A stretch of 64,000 nucleotides of DNA, taken from positions 1,218,001 to 1,282,000 of the forward strand of contig NZ_JAAFZC010000001.1 in NCBI RefSeq assembly GCF_010614805.1, given 5' to 3'. Below, piece by piece: positions 35,568-43,998 of this stretch (position 1 is its first letter; the number at the start of each line of letters is the position of its first letter). The stretch comes from Pseudooceanicola aestuarii. Lineage in GTDB: Bacteria; Pseudomonadota; Alphaproteobacteria; Rhodobacterales; Rhodobacteraceae. Under the pieces are notes generated by a model. The model was given only the letters and a program-made list of their open reading frames with translations. It was not told the origin of the DNA and did not search any database. The position numbers were made by a program, and so were the translations under genes.

Positions 35568-36258
35568 TCTTGATGCTGTGGAATTGATCCAGGGGGACTT
35601 TTCCCTGTCCGCCGACCTGCATGTGTCGCAGGGCGCGCGGGTGGCGGTGATCGGGCCGTCGGGGGCGGGCAAGTCCACGCTGCTGAACGCCATCGCCGGG
35701 TTCGTCGATCCGCAGGCCGGGCAGATCCGATGGCAGGGGCGCGGACTTGACGGGCTGGCGCCGGGGCAGCGGCCTGTGGCGATGCTGTTCCAGGATGGCA
35801 ATCTGTTTCCGCATCTGGATATCGCGCGCAATGTCGGGTTGGGCCTGCGCCCCACGGGCCGCCTGACGCGCGAAGATCGCGCGGCCATCGCGCAGGCGCT
35901 GGACCGGGTCGGCCTGTCCGGTATGGGCGACCGCCGCCCCGGCGCGCTGTCGGGCGGACAGCAAAGTCGCGCGGCGCTGGCCCGAGTGCTGATGCAGGAC
36001 CGGCCGCTGTTGCTGCTGGATGAACCCTTTGCCGCGCTGGGCCCGGCGCTGCGCGCCGACATGCTGGACCTGGTCGCCCGCGTGGCCGAGGAAACCGGCG
36101 CGACCCTGCTGATGGTTTCCCACGCGCCCGAGGACGCGCGCCGCATCGCCGACAGCGTGATCATGGTGGACGAGGGCCGTGCCGCCGCTCCGGTGCCTAT
36201 GGAGCAGGCCTTTGCCGATCCGTCCCCCGCGATGCGCCGCTACCTGGGAGAGGGATAG
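35560..36258 (+). CDS. thiQ: Thiamine ABC transporter ATP-binding protein
   Basis: A 232-residue ATPase. Walker A GPSGAGKST is near residue 34, with the signature LSGGQQSRAALARVL, Walker B LLLLDEPFAALG and a switch His (VSHAPEDA). It is short and lacks a TOBE domain, as ThiQ does. The start is probably GTG at 35560, eight bases inside thiP after GGGGCGGG; the alternative upstream codon at 35533 is a TTG with no ribosome site. It powers ThiBP-mediated import. Confidence 0.93.
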   Translation: MLDLDAVELIQGDFSLSADLHVSQGARVAVIGPSGAGKSTLLNAIAGFVDPQAGQIRWQGRGLDGLAPGQRPVAMLFQDGNLFPHLDIARNVGLGLRPTGRLTREDRAAIAQALDRVGLSGMGDRRPGALSGGQQSRAALARVLMQDRPLLLLDEPFAALGPALRADMLDLVARVAEETGATLLMVSHAPEDARRIADSVIMVDEGRAAAPVPMEQAFADPSPAMRRYLGEG

Positions 36259-36278
36259 CGGGCGGCCTGCTTGCGCAT

Positions 36279-36300
36279 CATATTCAAATATATTTATATG
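36279..36300 (+). promoter_or_regulatory. AT-rich palindromic segment upstream of sulP
   Basis: CATAT and ATATG flank a perfect AAATATATTT palindrome (36286-36295), standing out in GC-rich DNA. It lies 43-64 bases before the chosen sulP start. It looks like a promoter -10/operator region, of the kind bound by ArsR-type regulators, but no regulator is nearby. Confidence 0.4.
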
Positions 36301-36342
36301 ACGCCAGCGCCGCAGAGGCCACGCCAACCGAACGGACCCGCC

Positions 36343-38121
36343 ATGACCAGTCCCCGCCCGCAAACCGGTCGCCGCGCCGCGCTTGCCCGATATCTGCCCA
36401 TCCTCGACTGGTCGCGCGACTACGGGCGCGCCACCCTGACCAACGACCTGGTGGCGGCGGTGATCGTGACGATCATGTTGATACCGCAATCGCTGGCCTA
36501 TGCGCTGCTGGCGGGATTACCGGCGGAGATGGGGCTTTATGCCTCTGTCCTGCCGCTGGTCGCCTATGCGGTGTTCGGCACCTCGCGCACGTTGGCGGTG
36601 GGGCCGGTGGCGGTGGTGTCGCTGATGACGGCGGCGGCGGTGGGGAACCTGGCGCTTCAGGGGACGGCGGAATACGCGGTGGCGGCGATCACCCTGGCCT
36701 TCCTGTCGGGGGGGATCTTGCTGGTGATGGGGCTGTTCCGGCTGGGGGCGTTGGCGAATTTCCTGTCGCACCCGGTGATCGCGGGCTTCATCACCGCCTC
36801 GGGCCTGCTGATCGCCACCTCGCAGCTGAAACATATCTTCGGCGTGCCCGCGCAGGGCCATACGCTGCCCGAATTGCTGGGCAGCCTGATCGGCAATCTG
36901 GGGCAGACCAACCTGATCACCCTGGCCATCGGTGCTGCGACCATCGGCTTTCTGTTCTGGGTACGGCGCGGGCTGAAGCCGCTGCTGCGGTCCCTTGGCC
37001 TGCCGCCGCGCCTGGCGGATCTGCTGGCCAAGGCGGGGCCTGTGCTGGCGGTGGCGCTGTCCACGCTGACGGTCTGGGCGCTGGACTTGCAAGAGCGGGG
37101 CGTGCGCATCGTGGGCGAGGTGCCCACCGGCCTGCCGCCGCTGACCCTGCCGTCCTTCTCCGCCGATCTCTGGGGACAGCTGTTCCTATCGGCGCTGCTG
37201 ATCTCTGTCATCGGTTTCGTCGAAAGCGTCTCTGTCGCGCAGACCCTGGCGGCAAAGCGGCGCCAACGCATCGCCCCGGATCAGGAGCTGATCGGGCTGG
37301 GCGCGTCCAACATCGCGGCGGCGGTGTCGGGCGGCTACCCGGTGACCGGTGGATTCGCCCGGTCGGTGGTGAATTTCGACGCAGGCGCGGAAACCCCGGC
37401 GGCGGGGGCCTTTACCGCCCTGGGCATCGCGGCGGCGGCGCTGTTCCTGACGCCGCTGCTGTATTTCCTGCCGCAGGCGGTGCTGGCGGCGACGATCATC
37501 GTCGCGGTGCTGGGGCTGGTGGATCTGGCGATCCTGCGCCACAGCTGGACCTACAGCCGCATGGATTTCGCCGCCGTCGCCGCGACCATCCTGCTGACGC
37601 TGGGCGCGGGCGTGGAAATCGGGGTCAGCGCGGGCGTCGGCCTGTCGGTCCTGCTGTTCCTGATGAAGACCGCGCGCCCCCATGTCGCCGAAGTCGGGCT
37701 GGTCCCCGGCACCCAGCATTTCCGCAACATCAAACGGCACAATGTGCTGACCACTCCTGCGCTGGTGACCATCCGCATCGACGAAAGCCTGTATTTCGCC
37801 AATGCGCATTTTCTTCAGGATCTGATCTATGATCGTGTGGTCTGCGATCAGCCGATCCGCCATGTCGTCCTGATGTGTTCGGCGGTGAACGAGATCGACC
37901 TGTCCGCGCTGGAAAGCCTGGAGGCGATCAACACCCGGCTGACCGAGCTGGGCATCACCCTGCACCTGTCCGAGGTCAAGGGCCCGGTGATGGACCGGCT
38001 GAAACGCTCGCATTTTCTGGACGACTTGTCGGGCCAAGTGTTTCTGGCGCAATACGATGCCCATGTCGCCCTGACGGGGTCGGCGGAGACCGGCGCGCCG
38101 CCCGCGCGACAGGAGTATTGA
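36343..38121 (+). CDS. SulP-family anion transporter with STAS domain
   Basis: A 592-residue protein. Eleven to twelve helices (about 40-440) carry the SulP pattern LVAAVIVTIMLIPQSLAYA and GASNIAAAVSGGYPVTGGFARS. The C-terminal STAS domain (about 470-570) contains the conserved VLMCSAVNEIDLSALESLE loop. Members carry sulfate, bicarbonate or other anions. I chose ATG 36343, after AACGGACC; ATG 36298 sits in AT-rich DNA without a ribosome site. It does not belong to the thi operon by function, though only 84 bases separate them. Substrate unknown. Confidence 0.9.
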   Translation: MTSPRPQTGRRAALARYLPILDWSRDYGRATLTNDLVAAVIVTIMLIPQSLAYALLAGLPAEMGLYASVLPLVAYAVFGTSRTLAVGPVAVVSLMTAAAVGNLALQGTAEYAVAAITLAFLSGGILLVMGLFRLGALANFLSHPVIAGFITASGLLIATSQLKHIFGVPAQGHTLPELLGSLIGNLGQTNLITLAIGAATIGFLFWVRRGLKPLLRSLGLPPRLADLLAKAGPVLAVALSTLTVWALDLQERGVRIVGEVPTGLPPLTLPSFSADLWGQLFLSALLISVIGFVESVSVAQTLAAKRRQRIAPDQELIGLGASNIAAAVSGGYPVTGGFARSVVNFDAGAETPAAGAFTALGIAAAALFLTPLLYFLPQAVLAATIIVAVLGLVDLAILRHSWTYSRMDFAAVAATILLTLGAGVEIGVSAGVGLSVLLFLMKTARPHVAEVGLVPGTQHFRNIKRHNVLTTPALVTIRIDESLYFANAHFLQDLIYDRVVCDQPIRHVVLMCSAVNEIDLSALESLEAINTRLTELGITLHLSEVKGPVMDRLKRSHFLDDLSGQVFLAQYDAHVALTGSAETGAPPARQEY

Positions 38122-38152
38122 CGGCGGCGGCCCGGACAGGTTTACCAAGGGC

Positions 38153-38809
38153 ATGGCTTGGCAAGGTGACATTATCGGCGACGGCTCCGTCTGGGGGCCC
38201 GGTGGACGGGAGACGCGGCGCGCGGGCGTGGCGCGGATCGTGGTGGGCGACCCCTCGGTGCTGCCTGACCGCATTCCCGCGAAACTGCTGCCAGAGGCGC
38301 TGGCCGGGGGAAACCATCTGCCGCCGCTGACCGGGATGCCGGCGGATCTGCGACTGCGGCTTCTGGGCTTTCAGACCTTGAACCCCCATTGGGACGGTGT
38401 GGCCATCGCACCGGGGCCGGACCGCACGGTCTGGGCCACCCTGTCAGCGGGGGAGGTCATCCATGTCCAGGGCGCTCTGACCGGAAAGCTGGCGCATTCC
38501 CTGCAATGCGAGGGTGTCACCCGCCCCGAGGGGATCGAGGCGGCGCTGTCCCGGCCTGAACGCCTCGCCATGTTGCTGGACGAGGCCCGCCAACCCGAAG
38601 TGACCCTGGGCGCATTGATCGGCGCCGAAATGGCCGCCGCGAAATCTCTGTGGCTGGGGCAGCAGGCGGTATTGATCGGCTCTGGCCCCTTGCGGGGCGC
38701 GTATCTGGCGGCATTTCAGGCGCTTTACGTGCCGGTGACCGACACGATGGAAGACGCGGTGACGCGCGCCGGGTTCCGTGCGCTGGCGGGCCTGTTGCAC
38801 GCCGGCTGA
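38153..38809 (+). CDS. DgoK-like protein lacking the N-terminal kinase half
   Basis: A 218-residue protein resembling the C-terminal part of 2-dehydro-3-deoxygalactonokinase. The segment with WDGVAIAPGPDRTVWATLSAGEV, then the helical PERLAMLLDEARQPE region and a final GQQAVLIGSGPLRGAYLAAF, fits that family (usual length about 290-310). The expected N-terminal DWGTSxLR phosphate-binding motif is absent, and nothing like it is found just upstream in any frame. It may be a shortened, non-kinase family member or a decayed gene. Kinase activity is doubtful. No De Ley-Doudoroff genes are adjacent. Confidence 0.5.
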   Translation: MAWQGDIIGDGSVWGPGGRETRRAGVARIVVGDPSVLPDRIPAKLLPEALAGGNHLPPLTGMPADLRLRLLGFQTLNPHWDGVAIAPGPDRTVWATLSAGEVIHVQGALTGKLAHSLQCEGVTRPEGIEAALSRPERLAMLLDEARQPEVTLGALIGAEMAAAKSLWLGQQAVLIGSGPLRGAYLAAFQALYVPVTDTMEDAVTRAGFRALAGLLHAG

Positions 38810-38826
38810 ACTGCCGGGCGCCAGGC

Positions 38827-39744
38827 CTACGCCGCCTGCGCCATGCCGCGTCGGCGGGGGCCGAACATCGCGGCCAGCGCCAGGATCAGGCCGGCGACAC
38901 AGGCGATCATGCCCGCCGCGCTGACCGTATCGGCATAGCCCAGCCACAGCGGCCCGTATCCCGCCAGTACGTAGCCGGCAACGGCCGAGAGGATCGCGAA
39001 GCCTGCGCTCCACCCTATCTGGGCGGGCAGGCTGTCGGTCATCATCCGCGCGGCGGCGGGGGGGCAGATGAACATGGCGATCACGATGATCGACCCCACC
39101 GCGTCAAAGGCCGCGACCGCCGCGATGGCCGACGCGATGACCAGCCCGATCCCCAAGGCGCCCGTGGGGATGCCCAGCGTGCGGGCGAACCCCTCGTCGA
39201 AGGTGGCGATGACCAGCGGACGCCAGACGATCCACAGGAACAGGCAGATCACCACCAGCACCACGGCCATGCGCGGCAGCTCCGGCGGCAGGGTGGACAG
39301 CGCGGCGGGGTCCAGCAGCGACCCCCAGCCGGTGGCGTCGAACCAGATCAGGCTTTCCAGGTTGCCATAGAGCGCGTGCTGCACGTCCAGATGCACGGAA
39401 GAGGTGTCAGATTGCTCCAGCAGCAGCACCCCGGCGGCGAACAGCGTGGTGAAGACGACGCCCATCGCGGCCCCCGGCTCGATCCGGCCGGCGCGGCGGA
39501 CGCCCTCGATCATCGCGACGGCCAGAACGGCGGCCCCCATGGCGCCCAGCATCATCGGCCAGGTCGATACTTGCCCGGTGATCAGGAAGGCCACGACGAT
39601 CCCCGGCAGCACCACATGCGAGATCGCATCGCCGATCAGCGCCTGGCGCCGCAGCACCAGAAAATTCCCCGGCAGCGCACAGGCCAGTGCGGCCAGCGCG
39701 CCGATCAGCATCGGCGGCAGGGACAGGGCGACGAATTCGTTCAT
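38827..39744 (-). CDS. sitD: Metal ABC transporter permease (SitD/MntD-like)
   Basis: A 305-residue ABC-3 family permease with about nine helices. It has the family's FLVLRRQALIGDAISHVVLPG near residue 30 and GSIIVIAMFICPPAAARMM in the second half. It overlaps the upstream permease by four bases. With it, it forms the channel of a manganese/iron/zinc importer. Metal choice is inferred from the Mur-like operators upstream of the operon. It is the last gene of sitABCD. Confidence 0.92.
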   Translation of the reverse strand: MNEFVALSLPPMLIGALAALACALPGNFLVLRRQALIGDAISHVVLPGIVVAFLITGQVSTWPMMLGAMGAAVLAVAMIEGVRRAGRIEPGAAMGVVFTTLFAAGVLLLEQSDTSSVHLDVQHALYGNLESLIWFDATGWGSLLDPAALSTLPPELPRMAVVLVVICLFLWIVWRPLVIATFDEGFARTLGIPTGALGIGLVIASAIAAVAAFDAVGSIIVIAMFICPPAAARMMTDSLPAQIGWSAGFAILSAVAGYVLAGYGPLWLGYADTVSAAGMIACVAGLILALAAMFGPRRRGMAQAA

Positions 39745-40937
39745 GCCAGGCGCTCCGGCTTCAATCTGCGGTCCAGGCGGGCGATCTGATCGGGAGTCAG
39801 CACCGTCTCGATCCGGGTCAGCCCGTCATACCGGGCGGCGGCGGCCTCTTCTTCGGGGTTGGCGCGCAACAATTGCCAGCGCCTTTCGTCCAGCAGCGCC
39901 CGCCCGGCCCGGGCGCGCCCGGCCTCGGTCGGGACGCCATCGGGGCGGATCAGCCCTTCGCGGTGCAGGATGCGGCGGGTGAAATCCTCGTAGACCGGCT
40001 GGTTCTGTGCCAGCGCCAGCAGTCCCTGGTGCAGATGCACCCGGCGGCGCAGGCGCAAGCGGCGCAGCCCGGTGGCCAGCAGTCCGCGCCGGGGCGACAG
40101 CAGCAGGGAGACGGCAAAGGCCGCGAACCCGGTCAGCACGATGATCGGCCCGGTGGGCAGCGCCGGCGCAGAGGCCGAGATCAGCGCCCCGATCACCCCC
40201 GCCGCGCCGCCGATGACCCCGGCCAGCGCGGTCACGCGGTCCCAGCGGTCGGACCACAGCCGCGCTGTGACCGGCGGGATGATCAGCAGGGCGACGATCA
40301 GGATCAGGCCGACGATCTTCAGCCCGGTGACGGTGACCGCCATCACCAGCCCCATCATCGCCAGGTCGATCCGCGCCAGGTTCAGGCCCGAGGCGGCGGC
40401 GAATTCCGGGTCGAATCCGGCCAGGATCATCGGGCGGCGCAGCAACAGCGCGGCGGCCAGCGCCAGCGCCCCGCCTGCCGCGATAACCAGCGCATCGGCG
40501 CGCAGCATCCCGGCGGTGGCGCCCAGAAGAAATGTCTCAAGCCCGGCCTGACGTCCGGCGCTCATGGATTGGATGATTGTCAGCAGGACGATGCCGGCGC
40601 CAAAAAACACCGACAATACCGCGCCGATGGCCGCGTCCTCGGTCAGGCGGGTGCGGCGGGTCAGCCACGACACGCACAGCAGCCCGGCCCCGGCAGACAG
40701 GGCCGATCCGGCCATCAGCCCGGCCAGCGACCGCCCGTCGCCGCCCAGGGCGACCATGACGATGAAGGCCAGCGCCACACCCGGCAGCGTCGCGTGGGAA
40801 ATCGCGTCGGAAACCAATGCCCGCTTGCGCAGGAACAGGAACGTCCCCGTTACCCCCGCGGCAATGCCCAGCAGGCCGGCGCCACTGGCAACCAATGCGG
40901 CGTTATACCCGATGTCAGGCAGAAAATCCGGCCACAT
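39741..40937 (-). CDS. sitC: Metal ABC transporter permease with C-terminal winged-helix-like extension (SitC-like)
   Basis: A 398-residue ABC-3 permease. The first ~280 residues are the nine-helix channel with FLFLRKRALVSDAISHATLPG, then a soluble C-terminal extension (about 290-398) of basic and helical character containing LHQGLLALAQNQPVYEDFTRRIL. This resembles a small winged-helix domain and is longer than ordinary ZnuB or MntB. It could sense metal or bind nucleic acid, which is unproven. It overlaps sitD by four bases and follows sitB. Confidence 0.9.
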   Translation of the reverse strand: MWPDFLPDIGYNAALVASGAGLLGIAAGVTGTFLFLRKRALVSDAISHATLPGVALAFIVMVALGGDGRSLAGLMAGSALSAGAGLLCVSWLTRRTRLTEDAAIGAVLSVFFGAGIVLLTIIQSMSAGRQAGLETFLLGATAGMLRADALVIAAGGALALAAALLLRRPMILAGFDPEFAAASGLNLARIDLAMMGLVMAVTVTGLKIVGLILIVALLIIPPVTARLWSDRWDRVTALAGVIGGAAGVIGALISASAPALPTGPIIVLTGFAAFAVSLLLSPRRGLLATGLRRLRLRRRVHLHQGLLALAQNQPVYEDFTRRILHREGLIRPDGVPTEAGRARAGRALLDERRWQLLRANPEEEAAAARYDGLTRIETVLTPDQIARLDRRLKPERLA

Positions 40938-40940
40938 GGA

Positions 40941-41747
40941 TCAGGCCCGTGCCCCGGCCAGCGGGTCGATCTGTGCCACCGCCAGCCGACCGCCATAGGC
41001 GGCTTGCAGGTTCGCATCGGTAAAGGCCTCGGTCACGGTGCCTTCGGCGATGCGGTGCTTGTTCATCAGGAACACCCGGTCGAAGTAATCGGGCACCGTG
41101 GACAGGTCGTGATGCACCGCGACGATGCTGCGGCCTTCGTCCTTCAGCGCCTTGAGCACGGCGATGATCGCCTTTTCGGTCGCCGCATCGACCCCGGCAA
41201 AGGGTTCGTCCAGGATATACAGCTCAGCGCCCTGGGCCAGGGCGCGGGCCAGGAAGACGCGCTGTTGCTGGCCGCCGGACAGCTGGCCGATCTGGCGGGT
41301 GGCAAAGGTCTCCATGCCGACGCGGGCCAGACAGGCCATCGCATGATCGCGCTGCGCCCGGCGCAGGCGGCCGAACAGGCCCAGCCTGCGGTAGAGACCC
41401 ATGGTCACGACATCAATGGCACGGGTCGGGAAATCCCAGTCGACCGACGCCCGCTGCGGGACGTAGGCAAACCGGTGGCGTGCCTGTTCCAGCGGCGCAC
41501 CATACAGCGTCACGGCGCCGGAAACGGCGGGAACGATGCCGATCGCCGCCTTCAACAGGGTCGATTTGCCAGCGCCGTTCGGCCCCACGATCGCCGTCAT
41601 CTGTCCCGGTGCCACCGTCATGTCGATGGAGAAGACAGCCGGACTGCCGCCATAGGACACGGTCATACCGCGCACGGCCAAGGGGCTGGCCGACAGGTCT
41701 TCGGCGTCGGGGCGCCGGCCCTCGGTCGTGGCAAGGGTCAGGTCCAT
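40941..41747 (-). CDS. sitB: Metal ABC transporter ATP-binding protein (SitB-like)
   Basis: A 268-residue ATPase. Walker A GPNGAGKST is near residue 60, with the signature LSGGQQQRVFLARAL, Walker B LYILDEPFAGVD and switch His AVHHDLST. The family is that of Mn/Zn/Fe chelate uptake ATPases, without a TOBE domain. A 20-25 residue N-terminal extension precedes the ATPase core. It lies three bases after sitA and three before sitC. Confidence 0.93.
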   Translation of the reverse strand: MDLTLATTEGRRPDAEDLSASPLAVRGMTVSYGGSPAVFSIDMTVAPGQMTAIVGPNGAGKSTLLKAAIGIVPAVSGAVTLYGAPLEQARHRFAYVPQRASVDWDFPTRAIDVVTMGLYRRLGLFGRLRRAQRDHAMACLARVGMETFATRQIGQLSGGQQQRVFLARALAQGAELYILDEPFAGVDAATEKAIIAVLKALKDEGRSIVAVHHDLSTVPDYFDRVFLMNKHRIAEGTVTEAFTDANLQAAYGGRLAVAQIDPLAGARA

Positions 41748-41750
41748 CGC

Positions 41751-42722
41751 TCAGGCCTCCCGGTTCAGCATGTTCTGCATCCCCTGCGGCGGCGGCGTGC
41801 CGCCCAGGGCCTCCGCGATGATCGTCACATTGTGGTCGATCATGCCGGGATAGGTGCCCTCGTAGGTGCCGGGCACGCCCATCGCGTCGGAGTAGAGTTC
41901 CCCGCCGATGCGCACGTCGTGGCCGCGCGCCGCCGCCCCTTCGATCAGGGCGCGGACATTGCGGTCGGAGACCGAGCTTTCCACGAAGACCGAGGCGATG
42001 CCACGGGTGACCAGGGTATCGACGACTTCGGCAATGCGGCTCAGCCCGGCCTCGCTTTCGGTGGAAATGCCTTGGATGCCCAGAACCTCGAACCCGTAGG
42101 CGCGGCCGAAATAGCCAAAGGCGTCGTGGGCGGTGACCAGAACGCGGGCCGGTTCCGGCACGCTGGTCAGCATCTTGTCTGCGTAATCGTCCAGCGCGAT
42201 GATCTGGCCCAGATAGGCCTCGGCCCGCTGGCCGATGGCCTCGGCCCGGCCCGGCAATGCTTCGGCCAGACGTTCGGCGATGGCGGCAACGGGGGTGCGC
42301 CACAGGCCGGGATCCATCCAGACGTGGGGATCATGGCGATTGGTGTAATCGGGGTGGGAGATCAGGCTTTTGCGTTCGATCTCCTCGGCGGCGGCAAAGA
42401 CCGGCTTGCGGGTGGACAGCTCCTTCAGGAACTCCTCCATCTGCGCCTCAAGGTAGAGACCGTGCCAGATCGTCAGGTCGGCGCGGGTCATGGCGACGAT
42501 GTCGGATCGGGTCTGGCGATAGGAATGCGGATCGATGCCCGGCCCCATCAGCCCGGTGACGGAGACATCCGGCCCGCCGATGGCCCGAACGGCATCGGCC
42601 AACATACCTGTGGTTGCGACCACGTGCAGCGGGGCGGCGGCGGCGGCGGGACGGGCAATGGCGGTCATCGCGGCAGCCGTCGCGGCAGAGGAGGCAAGGA
42701 AGTGGCGGCGGGTCAGGGACAT
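41751..42722 (-). CDS. sitA: Periplasmic metal-binding protein (SitA/MntC-like), Tat-like signal
   Basis: A 323-residue cluster A-I binding protein for Mn2+ or Zn2+/Fe2+. Its signal contains RRHFLAS, a twin-Arg motif, and cleavage is expected after an Ala-rich stretch near residue 29. Expected metal ligands are a His in GIDPHSYR, a His in DPHVWMD, and Glu/Asp in the second lobe. There is no long His-rich loop of the ZnuA type, which favours manganese or iron. The start at 42722 is chosen over 42743 because it directly precedes the signal. Three Mur-like operators lie immediately upstream. Confidence 0.9.
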   Translation of the reverse strand: MSLTRRHFLASSAATAAAMTAIARPAAAAAPLHVVATTGMLADAVRAIGGPDVSVTGLMGPGIDPHSYRQTRSDIVAMTRADLTIWHGLYLEAQMEEFLKELSTRKPVFAAAEEIERKSLISHPDYTNRHDPHVWMDPGLWRTPVAAIAERLAEALPGRAEAIGQRAEAYLGQIIALDDYADKMLTSVPEPARVLVTAHDAFGYFGRAYGFEVLGIQGISTESEAGLSRIAEVVDTLVTRGIASVFVESSVSDRNVRALIEGAAARGHDVRIGGELYSDAMGVPGTYEGTYPGMIDHNVTIIAEALGGTPPPQGMQNMLNREA

Positions 42723-42747
42723 GGGAGCCTTTCGCGGGGTCATGAGT

Positions 42748-42831
42748 TGAGAACGATTCGCAATTCATCCGGTTCCCGAAGATACTGCGAATGGTTCGCA
42801 TCTCTGTCAAGCCTCCTGCGAACCGTTCGCA
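42748..42831 (-). promoter_or_regulatory. Three Mur/Fur-type operators upstream of sitABCD
   Basis: Three 15-base inverted repeats of form TGCGAA-N3-TTCGCA are spaced 38 and 31 bases apart: 42748-42762 (one mismatch, TGAGAA), 42786-42800 (perfect) and 42817-42831 (perfect, extended by a C/G pair). Their pattern resembles manganese-responsive Mur/Fur boxes of alphaproteobacteria, as far as I recall the consensus. All sit in the 232-base gap shared with divergent deoC, so deoC could be co-regulated. Confidence 0.75.
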
Positions 42832-42954
42832 GGACAAAGCGCGGCCCTGCCGGTTTTCGCGGCAGGCAGGGCCGGCCGGGCCGTCGGGGCACGCTTGCGC
42901 GCCGGGCAGGGCCATGCCACGGTTCGGGTGTCGAAAGCGATGCGGGAGACAGCA

Positions 42955-43947
42955 ATGCAGCAGGCCGGAACGACGACCCCAGAGGCGCAATTGCCCCAGG
43001 CGGTGGAGCCGCGCAATCCGGGGATGGCGCTGGACATGGACTGGGTGTTGCGTGCCCAGGCGAACCGGTCGGCCATCGAACGCCGCGCCGCCACCCTGCC
43101 CGGACGGCGCAGCGTGAAGAAGGCGCACCAGGCGGCATGGCTGTGCAAGGCCGTCAGTTGCATCGACCTGACCACCCTGGCCGGCGACGACACCGAAGGC
43201 CGGGTACGGCGCCTGTGCGCCAAGGCCCGCCAACCGGTGCGCGCCGATCTGCTGGAAACGCTGGAGATGGGCGGGCTGACCACAGGCGCGGTCTGCGTCT
43301 ATCACGACATGGTGCCCGCCGCCGTCGCCGCCCTGCGCGGCAGCGGCATCCCGGTCGCCGCCGTTTCCACCGGGTTCCCCGCCGGGCTGTCGCCCTTTCA
43401 CCTGCGGGTGGCGGAGATCGGCGAAAGTGTCGCCGCCGGGGCCGAGGAGATCGACATCGTGATTTCCCGCCGCCACGTGCTGACCGGGAATTGGCAGGCG
43501 CTCTATGACGAGATGAAGGCCTTTCGCGAGGCTTGCGGTCAGGCCCATGTGAAGGCGATCCTCGCCACCGGAGAGCTGGGGACCCTGCGCAACGTGGCGC
43601 GCGCTTCGCTGGTGTGCATGATGGCGGGGGCGGATTTCATCAAGACCTCCACCGGCAAGGAAAGCGTGAACGCCACCCTGCCGGTAACGCTGGTCATGCT
43701 GCGCGCCATCCGTGACTACCACGAGCGGACAGGCCACCGCGTGGGGTACAAACCCGCCGGGGGAATTTCCAAGGCCAAGGACGCGCTGACCTATCTGGCG
43801 CTGATCAAGGAAGAGCTGGGCGACCGCTGGCTGATGCCCGATCTCTTCCGCTTTGGCGCCTCGTCGCTGCTGGGCGATATCGAGCGGCAGCTGGAACACC
43901 ACGTGACCGGGGCCTATTCGGCCAGTTGGCGCCATGCGGCAAGCTGA
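42955..43947 (+). CDS. deoC: Deoxyribose-phosphate aldolase
   Basis: A 330-residue class I aldolase of the larger DeoC type, splitting 2-deoxyribose 5-phosphate into acetaldehyde and glyceraldehyde 3-phosphate. The Schiff-base lysine is in FIKTSTGKE, and the second conserved lysine in VGYKPAGGIS. The N-terminal extension of about 70 residues is longer than in the E. coli enzyme. GGGAGA precedes the ATG at 42955; ATG 42940 is an alternative. It is followed by an aldehyde dehydrogenase that can oxidise the acetaldehyde product. Confidence 0.93.
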   Translation: MQQAGTTTPEAQLPQAVEPRNPGMALDMDWVLRAQANRSAIERRAATLPGRRSVKKAHQAAWLCKAVSCIDLTTLAGDDTEGRVRRLCAKARQPVRADLLETLEMGGLTTGAVCVYHDMVPAAVAALRGSGIPVAAVSTGFPAGLSPFHLRVAEIGESVAAGAEEIDIVISRRHVLTGNWQALYDEMKAFREACGQAHVKAILATGELGTLRNVARASLVCMMAGADFIKTSTGKESVNATLPVTLVMLRAIRDYHERTGHRVGYKPAGGISKAKDALTYLALIKEELGDRWLMPDLFRFGASSLLGDIERQLEHHVTGAYSASWRHAAS

Positions 43948-43998
43948 GCGGGCCGGGCCGAAGATGCGTATTCGTAGAAAGATGAAGGGGCCGAGAGG

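Noticed and set aside
39687..43508. Very long open frame on the plus strand opposite sitABCD
   Set aside because: GC-rich codon bias leaves antisense frames open; the translation is low-complexity (His, Arg, Gln and Gly runs) and covers several clear genes on the other strand.
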